This document shows positions 57,272-63,475 of a stretch of 63,475 bases of DNA, in pieces (the first letter of the stretch is position 1; the number at the start of each line of letters is the position of its first letter). A model generated the notes under the pieces. That model did not search any database, was not told the DNA's origin, and saw only the letters and a list, made by a program, of their open reading frames with translations. A program made the translations under genes and the position numbers. The stretch is from Pseudomonas entomophila (lineage in GTDB: Bacteria > Pseudomonadota > Gammaproteobacteria > Pseudomonadales > Pseudomonadaceae), in NCBI RefSeq assembly GCF_013523165.1, contig NZ_JAAMQI010000024.1:1-63475 (forward strand), in the 5' to 3' direction.

Positions 57272-58279
57272 ATGCTGCGCGCTACCGTCCTGACCCTGGC
57301 CTGCCTGGTCGGCAACCACGCTTTCGCTGATCAGCCGTCGTCTTATGGCCAGCAGCTCGAAGGCTTCGATTACCCGCATCCCCTGCGGCACTTCGAGTTC
57401 TCTTCGCAAGGTCAACACCTGCAGATGGGCTACATGGACGTGCCCGCAGCCGGCAAGGCGAACGGGCGTACCGTCGTGCTGCTGCATGGCAAGAACTTCT
57501 GCGCCGCGACCTGGGAGGGCACGATCGACAGCCTCAGCCAGGCCGGTTATCGCGTCATCGCGCCGGACCAGATCGGTTTCTGCACCTCGAGCAAACCTCG
57601 CCATTACCAGTTCAGTTTCCAGCAACTGGCCCTCAACACCCAGGCCTTGCTCGACACGTTGAACGTGAAGCAGGCCATCGTGCTGGGCCATTCCACCGGC
57701 GGGATGCTGGCGACGCGTTACGCATTGATGTACCCCGACAAGGTCGAACGCCTGGCCATGGTCAACCCGATCGGGCTGGAGGACTGGAAAGCCCTGGGTG
57801 TGCCTTACCGAAGCGTGGACCAGTGGTATGCGCGTGAACTCAAGGTCAGTGCCGACGGGATCCGTGAATACGAGCGCAAGACGTACTACGCGGGGCGCTG
57901 GAAACCGGAGTACGAACGCTGGGTGCAGATGCTCGCTGGCCTCAACAGCGGCCCGGGGCATGAGGCGGTGGCCTGGAACTCCGCCCTGCTCTACGACATG
58001 ATCTTCACCCAGCCGGTGGTCTACGAGTTCAAGGACCTGTCGGTGCCGACCTTGCTGCTGATCGGCGACAAGGACACCACGGCGATCGGCAGCGACGTGG
58101 TCGAGCCGGCGTTGAAGGCGACCTTGGGCCGATACGCGGTGCTTGGGCCTGCCATCAGCCAGCAGATACCCCGTGGTGAACTGATCACCTTCGAAGGACT
58201 GGGTCATGCACCGCAGATCGAAGCGCCGGAGCGTTTCCACCAGGCCTTGCTTGGGTGGCTTGGCAAGGCGTTGCCGTGA
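57272..58279 (+). CDS. Exported alpha/beta hydrolase
   Basis: A 335-residue hydrolase with a signal peptide (MLRATVLTLACLVGNHAFA). The nucleophile elbow is GHSTGG with Ser141; the oxyanion region is LLHGKNF; the acid is in LIGDKDTT and the histidine in GLGHAPQIE, so the triad looks complete. The export signal suggests a periplasmic role. The substrate is unknown. The ATG at 57272 has GAGGTACTC upstream. Confidence 0.85.
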   Translation: MLRATVLTLACLVGNHAFADQPSSYGQQLEGFDYPHPLRHFEFSSQGQHLQMGYMDVPAAGKANGRTVVLLHGKNFCAATWEGTIDSLSQAGYRVIAPDQIGFCTSSKPRHYQFSFQQLALNTQALLDTLNVKQAIVLGHSTGGMLATRYALMYPDKVERLAMVNPIGLEDWKALGVPYRSVDQWYARELKVSADGIREYERKTYYAGRWKPEYERWVQMLAGLNSGPGHEAVAWNSALLYDMIFTQPVVYEFKDLSVPTLLLIGDKDTTAIGSDVVEPALKATLGRYAVLGPAISQQIPRGELITFEGLGHAPQIEAPERFHQALLGWLGKALP

Positions 58280-58309
58280 CCTTCATGCTGCCGACGCGCC
58301 TGGGCGGCC

Positions 58310-59455
58310 TCAGCCATAGCGCTCCAGCTGCATTTCGCGCAAACGGCTCAGGGTGCGCTGGAAGGCGAAGCTCAGGTAGCCTTCGGGGTACAGCGCTTCG
58401 AGCGGAACGTCGGCCTCGAGGTACAAGGCCACGCGCCGATCGTAGCACTCGTCCACCAGTGCGATGAACCGCCTGACGCTGTCATCCTTGGCCGACAAGG
58501 ACGGCAGCTGACGGTCACCGGCCTCGACACGGCTGGCGGCATCCTCGGTACCTCGGGCAATACGTGCCGGACGCTGCCGGGCGCCCAGCACGGGCACGCC
58601 CTCGAGCAGGATGGCCGCGAACCGGGTGCACAGCGCCATGAACTCGTGAGTCGCCATGGGCTGCTCGCACAGGGCATCGAACCGGCACCAGACGATCCGA
58701 TCGCTGCGCCTGATTACCTCGAGGCACCGCGTCCCGAGCTGCAGCGGCTGGTCGGTTCCGGGCTGCTCGGGGTCGAGCGCGCGAAACACCGCTTCCAGAG
58801 GGCGCTCGACGGTCCCTTCGCGCACCCAGTAGCGTTGGTGTGGCTGGCCGACGCGCAGGCGATGGTCCTGTTCGCCGGCGACGGCCAGCACGTGCATGTG
58901 CTGCTCGATCGCGGCGATGGCCGGCGTGAATCGCTCGCGGTTGAAGCCGTCTTCGTACAGGCAGGAAGGCGGTTGATTGGAGGTGGCTACCAAGGTCACC
59001 CCCTGTTCGAACAGTACCTGAAACAGACGGCCCAGGATGATCGCATCGGCGATGTCGCTGACGAACAACTCGTCGAAGCACACCACCTCGACCGTGTCGG
59101 CCAACTCCCGAGCCAGCGCTGCCAAAGGGTTAGCCGTACCGTTGAGCTGGAACAGCCGCTGATGGACCCAGGCCATGAAGTGATGGAAGTGCTGGCGCCT
59201 GGCACGCAGCGGCACACCGACCACGCTGGCATGGAACATGTCCATGAGCCAGGTCTTGCCACGCCCCACCGGCCCCCACAGATAGACACCCTTGGCAGGG
59301 CGACCTGACGTCAGCGCGTGGTAGCACGCCTGCAGACCCTGCACTGCAATCCGTTGCGCCGGATCATCGATGAACCCCTCGTGATGAACGGCGCGGTCGT
59401 AGCGGCTTTGCGGATCCAAGGGCATGCGGGCAGGCTCGCGTGGGCAAACCCGCAT
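58310..59455 (-). CDS. zapE: AFG1/ZapE-family P-loop ATPase
   Basis: A 381-residue AAA-type ATPase. Walker A is GPVGRGKT (61-68), Walker B CFDELFVSD (about 116-124), then a TLVATSNQPPSCLYEDG segment and C-terminal GYLSFAFQRTLSRL. Members of this family include E. coli ZapE, which acts at the division site, and mitochondrial AFG1. Pseudomonads carry more than one paralogue, so the symbol is by family only. An internal ATG ten codons in (MPLDPQSRYD) is a possible start. Confidence 0.8.
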   Translation of the reverse strand: MRVCPREPARMPLDPQSRYDRAVHHEGFIDDPAQRIAVQGLQACYHALTSGRPAKGVYLWGPVGRGKTWLMDMFHASVVGVPLRARRQHFHHFMAWVHQRLFQLNGTANPLAALARELADTVEVVCFDELFVSDIADAIILGRLFQVLFEQGVTLVATSNQPPSCLYEDGFNRERFTPAIAAIEQHMHVLAVAGEQDHRLRVGQPHQRYWVREGTVERPLEAVFRALDPEQPGTDQPLQLGTRCLEVIRRSDRIVWCRFDALCEQPMATHEFMALCTRFAAILLEGVPVLGARQRPARIARGTEDAASRVEAGDRQLPSLSAKDDSVRRFIALVDECYDRRVALYLEADVPLEALYPEGYLSFAFQRTLSRLREMQLERYG

Positions 59456-59469
59456 GATACGCCATGCGC

Positions 59470-60618
59470 TCAGTGGGTGCTGAGGCCCACCTTCAGCAGG
59501 GCACCGTCCTTGGCGTCGGTCAGCAGGTAGAGAAACCCGTCGGGGCCGACCCGGACGTCACGGATACGTGCACCGAGTTCGCCCAGCAGACGCTCTTCAT
59601 GAACGATTCGGTCACCGTCGAGTTGCAGCCGGATCAGTTCCTTGGTGGCCAGCGCCCCGATGAACAGGTCATGGTCCCAGGCCTTGAACGTCGAGCTGTC
59701 ATAGAAGGCCATGCCGCTGATACCGGGCGATTTCTCCCAGACATGGTGCGGGTCTTCCATCCCGTCGACATGCTTGCCCTTGGCCTCCGGGATGGGCAGC
59801 ATCGAGTAGTCGATCCCGTGGGTTGCGATCGGCCAGCCGTAGTTCTTGCCTGCCTTGGGAATGTTGATTTCATCGCCGCCACGTGGCCCATGCTCATGGG
59901 TCCAGACCTTGCCGGTCCAGGGATTGAGCGCAGCGCCCTGCTGGTTACGGTGACCGAACGACCAGATTTCCGGGCGGACCTTGTCTTGCCCTACGAAAGG
60001 GTTGTCCCTGGGGACTTCGCCGTCTGGCATGAGACGCACCAGCTTGCCCTGCAGCTTGTCCAGGTCTTGAGCCGTGGCGCGCTGGTTGTTTTCCCCGAGT
60101 GCGATGAAGAGGTGACCGTCACGGTCGAAGACCAGTTTGCCGCCAAAATGGTTACCTTCCGACAGTTTCGGCTGCTGGCGGAAGATCACGTTGAAGTCGT
60201 CCAGGTGGCGCAGGTCGCTGGACAGCTGACCACGACCAACGGCGGTGCCTGCCTTGCCATCGCTGCCTTCCTCGGCGTAGGACAGGTAGACCGTGCGGTC
60301 CGACGTGAAGTCCGGCGACAGCACGACGTCCAGCAAACCACCCTGCCCTTCCGCCCAGACGCTTGGCACGCCACTCAGCGGCGGCCCGACCTTGCCTTCA
60401 GGACCAATGACACGCAGGTCACCCGGTCGCTCGGTGACGAGGATGTGCTTGCCGTCGGGCAGAAAAGCCAATGACCATGGGTTACGCAGGCCGTCCGCCA
60501 CCGTGGCGACGGTCAACTGGCCTTCCTCGCTGGGGTAGTACGCTTCGGGAAGCGCCTGGGCCAGAGCAGGCAGCAGCGTGAATGCCGCCAGGGCCATCGA
60601 CCATGAATAACGGGACAT
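59470..60618 (-). CDS. PQQ-dependent sugar dehydrogenase (glucose/sorbosone dehydrogenase, exported)
   Basis: A 382-residue protein with a signal peptide (MSRYSWSMALAAFTLLPALA). It is a six-bladed soluble glucose dehydrogenase/YliI-like beta-propeller: LRNPWSLAFLPDGKHILVTE, then NHFGGKLVFDRDGHLFIALG, GHRNQQGAALNP and HEHGPRGGDEIN are the family's conserved segments. It would oxidise aldose sugars in the periplasm with PQQ; the substrate is unproven. I use the ATG at 60618 with AGGAG seven bases ahead; the frame stays open to 61089 but lacks any signal there. Confidence 0.88.
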   Translation of the reverse strand: MSRYSWSMALAAFTLLPALAQALPEAYYPSEEGQLTVATVADGLRNPWSLAFLPDGKHILVTERPGDLRVIGPEGKVGPPLSGVPSVWAEGQGGLLDVVLSPDFTSDRTVYLSYAEEGSDGKAGTAVGRGQLSSDLRHLDDFNVIFRQQPKLSEGNHFGGKLVFDRDGHLFIALGENNQRATAQDLDKLQGKLVRLMPDGEVPRDNPFVGQDKVRPEIWSFGHRNQQGAALNPWTGKVWTHEHGPRGGDEINIPKAGKNYGWPIATHGIDYSMLPIPEAKGKHVDGMEDPHHVWEKSPGISGMAFYDSSTFKAWDHDLFIGALATKELIRLQLDGDRIVHEERLLGELGARIRDVRVGPDGFLYLLTDAKDGALLKVGLSTH

Positions 60619-60671
60619 GCAGGGACTCCTTTCGAAAGGCCGGAATGAACGGCAGGGCCAGCAACGGACAG

Positions 60672-60992
60672 TCAACGCACGGGCGTCGTGTCTCGTGGCA
60701 AGGGCGTGGGTGTGGAACGGGGCAGCTCGGTACGCGGCGCAGGACGCAGGTTTTCGCCATTGCCGATGCCGCGGTTGTCCAAGGTGGGCGGACGCGGCTG
60801 TGGCACGGTCGAGGGACCGTGAACCGGCGGCGTGGCCGGGACACTGCCTTGGCGACTGTTGGGGTTGATCCGCTGAATCGGGCTGTTGTAGGGATTGCGA
60901 TCGGCAGCAGGCGTGGCGGGGGCGACTGGCGCCGCCTGGACGGACGAGACGATCAGCAGGCTGGTCAGCGCTGCCACGAGGATAGGTTTCAT
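60672..60992 (-). CDS. Small exported proline-rich protein
   Basis: A 106-residue protein with a signal peptide (MKPILVAALTSLLIVSSVQA) and a mature part rich in Pro, Thr, Asn and Arg (RNPYNSPIQRINPNSRQGSV, QPRPPTLDNRGIGNG) with little hydrophobic core, so it is probably disordered in the periplasm. No domain is recognised. It lies upstream of the sugar dehydrogenase on the same strand, 53 nt apart, so they may be cotranscribed. The ATG at 60992 was chosen for the signal peptide and AGGAG upstream. Confidence 0.7.
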   Translation of the reverse strand: MKPILVAALTSLLIVSSVQAAPVAPATPAADRNPYNSPIQRINPNSRQGSVPATPPVHGPSTVPQPRPPTLDNRGIGNGENLRPAPRTELPRSTPTPLPRDTTPVR

Positions 60993-61194
60993 GCTTCGAC
61001 TCCTGAGCGAAGGCTGTCGGGCATTGGAGGGCCTGAAAAAGACTAGGTTTCCTGGCGCATCGAATCCACTTGATTCTTGATATGTCCAACAGACCCTGAC
61101 ACCGCTCGTTCGGGGCACGCCTGGACCGGGGTCGTGCATTGCCGCCAGGTCTTTGTCACACTGCCTGCTGACTCCCTAATCAAGGCTGGCCCTC

Positions 61195-61674
61195 ATGAAA
61201 CCACGCGTTTGGCGCCACCGTGTCCTGACAGCGTTGATGGCACTCACATTGGGCGGCTGTGCGCTGTTTTCCAGGCAAGACCCGTTGCAGGTCACCGTGG
61301 TGGGCATCGAGCCTTTGCCTGGACAGGACCTGGAAATGCGCATGGCCCTGACGCTTCGCGTGCAAAACCCCAACGATCAGGCCGTGGACTTCGACGGCGT
61401 GGCACTGACGCTGAACGTCAACGGCCAACCACTGGCCAGCGGCGTCAGCGATCAGGCCGGGCACATAGGACGCTATGCGGAACAGGTAGTGACAGTCCCC
61501 ATGAGCGTCGGCGCATTCGGCATGCTGCGCCAGGTCTATGCACTGGACAGGTGGCAAGGACTCGATGGCCTGCCCTACCGTGTGGAAGGCAAGGTGTCAG
61601 GGCATGGCTGGGGTACCTGGCGCTTCTCCGACAACGGCACACTGCGATGGCCTGGCGCTGCACTCGCACCTTGA
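61195..61674 (+). CDS. LEA type 2 family lipoprotein
   Basis: A 159-residue lipoprotein with a lipobox LGGC (Cys near 22). The mature part is an immunoglobulin-like LEA-14/water-stress and hypersensitive-response domain: LTLRVQNPNDQAVDFDGVAL, then LNVNGQPLASGVSD, and PYRVEGKVSGHGWGTWRF. Such proteins are common in Pseudomonas envelopes; function is unknown beyond a suspected role in stress or assembly. Confidence 0.85.
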   Translation: MKPRVWRHRVLTALMALTLGGCALFSRQDPLQVTVVGIEPLPGQDLEMRMALTLRVQNPNDQAVDFDGVALTLNVNGQPLASGVSDQAGHIGRYAEQVVTVPMSVGAFGMLRQVYALDRWQGLDGLPYRVEGKVSGHGWGTWRFSDNGTLRWPGAALAP

Positions 61675-61688
61675 GACCCGGGCATGCG

Positions 61689-61952
61689 TCAGCGCTTGAC
61701 GTTGGACGCCGCCATCATCTTGTTGACCTCGCCACGCACCAGGTCGGCGTACTCGGGGGGATTCATGGCGTCCAGCTCTGCGCGGACCCACTCGGCCCAC
61801 TTGCCCTTGCGTCGCGACTTTTCGCCGATCAGCCTGCCTGCGTCGGCCTTGGCCTTGCCCAGGTTGCTTTGCCAGAATTCGAACAGGCGGGCCTTGTGTG
61901 CTTCGATCTCTGCACGCTCGGTAAAGCTGAGATTGGCGAGGTTGAAACTCAT
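61689..61952 (-). CDS. Small conserved hypothetical protein
   Basis: An 87-residue, charged, helical cytoplasmic protein (FTERAEIEAHKARLFEFWQS, AEWVRAELDAMNPPEYADLV). No known domain is recognised. It is convergent with the LEA lipoprotein gene. A plausible ribosome-binding site (AGGAT) precedes the start. Confidence 0.7.
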   Translation of the reverse strand: MSFNLANLSFTERAEIEAHKARLFEFWQSNLGKAKADAGRLIGEKSRRKGKWAEWVRAELDAMNPPEYADLVRGEVNKMMAASNVKR

Positions 61953-62076
61953 CGTCGATCCTGCGAGTGAAAAGAAAGAGTATTTTACACCCTCATGACG
62001 ATCGATCGATGCCGGGTTGCAACTTTCCGACTCAGGAAAAATCCATTAGAGATCCCATGACCTGAAGGAGAACCCC

Positions 62077-62397
62077 ATGCCTCGAAAATCTACCGTGCAC
62101 GCCGATGCCGAACAGATCAAGGATCAGGTGTTCAGCGAGCTTCAATCGCTCATCACCGAATCGGAAAAACTGCTCAACGACAGCGCCTCGATCGTCGGCG
62201 ACGACGCCGACTCGCTGCGCACCCAGATCAGTGAAAAGCTGCGCCAGGCACGTGAAGCGTTGGGCGAGATGGGTAACAAGGCCAAACCGGTGGTCGAAGC
62301 CACGCAAGCCTACATTGGTGGCCATCCGTGGCAGACCGTAGCGATCTCCGCAGGCCTGGGCGTGGTCGTGGGCCTGTTGCTGGGCCGTCGCGACTGA
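62077..62397 (+). CDS. DUF883 (ElaB/YqjD-type) membrane-anchored protein
   Basis: A 106-residue protein with a long amphipathic helix (about 8-80) and one C-terminal membrane span (PWQTVAISAGLGVVVGLLLG) ending in RRD. This is the ElaB/YqjD pattern: inner-membrane tail-anchored proteins linked to ribosomes and stationary phase in E. coli. GAAGGAGAACCCC precedes the start. Confidence 0.85.
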   Translation: MPRKSTVHADAEQIKDQVFSELQSLITESEKLLNDSASIVGDDADSLRTQISEKLRQAREALGEMGNKAKPVVEATQAYIGGHPWQTVAISAGLGVVVGLLLGRRD

Positions 62398-62433
62398 CGC
62401 CGCCTGTGCATGCGGTATGGCTCGCGGCGTAGC

Positions 62434-63045
62434 TCAGGCGAACGCGGGAATGCCGCTGTGAAAGCGCAGTTCGGTATCGGGGCTTGTGATCAGCTCTGCT
62501 TCTGCTTCCCTCACACGCTCGACCACCTTGGCGATGTCATCCGCTTCGCCATAGTGGTGAGCCAGCTTCAGATACCCCTCGTAATGCCTCGCTTCGCTTT
62601 TGAGCAAGCCGTGATAGAACGTACCCAGCTCATCGTCCAGATGCGGCACCAGGGCGGCGAATCGCTCGCAACTGCGTGCTTCGATGAAGGCACCGACCAC
62701 CAGCGTATCGACCAGTTTGGCAGGCTCATGAGCGCGTACATGCCGACGTAGTCCTGACGCGTAACGGCCTGCCGAGACGGGCCGCAAGGCTATCTTGCGG
62801 CGCTTCATCAGGCGCAGTACCTGCTCGTGGTGCACCAGTTCTTCGCGTGCCAGGCGCGACATCATGTTGATGAGGTCAAGGTGCGCGTTGTATTTGGCGA
62901 TCAGGCTCAACGCCGTGCTGGCCGCCTTGAATTCACAGTTCTTGTGGTCGATCAGCAGGGTGTCTTGATCGAGTAGAGCCGCTTCGATCCACGCATCCGG
63001 AGTGCGGCAACCGAGAAACGCATCGATGTCAGGATTCAGGTGCAT
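62434..63045 (-). CDS. miaE: tRNA 2-methylthio-N6-isopentenyladenosine hydroxylase
   Basis: A 203-residue diiron monooxygenase that hydroxylates ms2i6A-37 of tRNA. The ferritin-like four-helix ligands are seen in HKNCEFKAAST, REELVHHEQVLRL, FIEARSCERF and KSEARHYEGYLKL. The size is typical. It lies just past the rrn operon on the same strand, after its terminator. Confidence 0.93.
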   Translation of the reverse strand: MHLNPDIDAFLGCRTPDAWIEAALLDQDTLLIDHKNCEFKAASTALSLIAKYNAHLDLINMMSRLAREELVHHEQVLRLMKRRKIALRPVSAGRYASGLRRHVRAHEPAKLVDTLVVGAFIEARSCERFAALVPHLDDELGTFYHGLLKSEARHYEGYLKLAHHYGEADDIAKVVERVREAEAELITSPDTELRFHSGIPAFA

Positions 63046-63080
63046 GGGCGCTCCGCTCGAGTCAAGTCTTCTAGAAAGAC

Positions 63081-63115
63081 AAAACCCCTACCTGCGTGTG
63101 CAGATAGGGGTTTTG
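63081..63115 (-). terminator. Terminator of the rrn operon
   Basis: CAAAACCCCTATCTG...CAGGTAGGGGTTTTG on the minus strand, a strong stem with a T-run, just after the 5S gene. Confidence 0.9.
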
Positions 63116-63124
63116 CGAAATGAA

Positions 63125-63241
63125 TCTTGGCGATGACCTACTCTCACATGGGGAAACCCCACACTACCATCGGCGATGCATCGTTTCACTGCTGAGTTCG
63201 GGAAGGGATCAGGTGGTTCCAATGCTCTATGGTCGCCAAGA
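63125..63241 (-). rRNA. 5S ribosomal RNA
   Basis: The minus strand reads CTTGGCGACCATAGAGCATT, through GGAACCACCTGATCCCTTCC and CCGAACTCAG, to GTAGGTCATCGCCAAG, a full pseudomonad 5S rRNA of about 116 nt. Confidence 0.96.
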
Positions 63242-63372
63242 AATTCTGTAGCCGGTGCGTCGTGATCGACGTGCCAGCAGATTCGGACATGTGATATTTG
63301 TGTGTTCGCGAACTTTCGGTTCGTGTGTCTTCACACCCAACCTGCGCTTGGCAGATTGCTTGGGTGTTATAT

Positions 63373-63475
63373 GGTCAAGCCTCACGGGCAATTAGTATTG
63401 GTTAGCTCAACGCCTCACAGCGCTTACACACCCAACCTATCAACGTCGTAGTCTTCGACGGCCCTTTAGGGGATT
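63373..63475 (-). rRNA. 23S ribosomal RNA, 3' end (partial)
   Basis: The last bases of the window match, on the minus strand, the 3' end of 23S rRNA (CCAATACTAATTGCCCGTGA, then GGCTTGACC). The gene continues beyond the window. The 130-nt spacer to 5S holds no tRNA. Confidence 0.93.

Overview
The window is a chromosomal stretch of a Pseudomonas, most likely of the P. putida/entomophila type. Evidence is the fused nuoCD in a complete nuoA-N operon with aceA upstream, the gacA-uvrC-pgsA-tRNA-Gly cluster with a TTG-started gacA, several TonB-dependent receptors, Pseudomonas-type REP sequences, and a 23S-5S end with miaE beside it. Most of the window is GC-rich core DNA. The block from about 8.1 to 20 kb is visibly AT-richer and accessory.

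Layout. 0-6.7 kb: a REP cluster, then an iron-uptake locus on the minus strand: a TonB receptor without a signalling domain, an ECF sigma factor under a Fur-like box, its FecR-type anti-sigma, and a TonB receptor with the STN signalling domain. 6.7-8.0 kb: an orphan Imm10-like immunity gene and a TauE/SafE exporter. 8.1-10.1 kb: an AT-rich insert with a possible haem-oxygenase-like diiron oxygenase and a divergent LysR regulator. 10.3-19.9 kb: a defence island bounded by decayed IS5-family copies. It holds a Hachiman pair (hamA nuclease, hamB SF2 helicase) and, upstream on the same strand, a large NERD-nuclease/SF1-helicase protein with a zinc ribbon. 20-22.3 kb: an SDR enzyme beside fragments of an ABC substrate-binding protein and an MFS transporter, ending at a terminator and tRNA-Gly. 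22.6-25.7 kb: pgsA, uvrC, gacA. 25.8-32.9 kb: a GNAT, an amino-acid permease, a class III aminotransferase, two small conserved proteins, a SulP transporter and a secretin-like exported protein. 33.4-50.3 kb: aceA, a regulatory intergenic region with ANR-like and Fur-like sites, then the 13-gene nuo operon (complex I) closed by a strong terminator. 50.3-52.3 kb: a small P2-like prophage relic (ogr, CI-type repressor, holin, truncated gpL) plus a LuxR protein that is only an HTH domain. 52.5-63 kb: a third TonB receptor, an AI-2E family permease, trhP, an alpha/beta hydrolase, a ZapE/AFG1 ATPase, a PQQ-type sugar dehydrogenase, small envelope proteins, and miaE. The window ends in the 5S and the 3' tip of 23S rRNA (minus strand).

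The most interesting content is the IS-bounded Hachiman plus NERD-helicase island, the candidate diiron oxygenase with its own LysR regulator, the retained prophage fragment between nuoN and a TonB receptor, and the paired oxygen/iron-type sites ahead of nuoA. Starts were adjusted where a ribosome-binding site, gene overlap or family knowledge favoured an internal codon. All calls come from reading the sequence; no database search was run.
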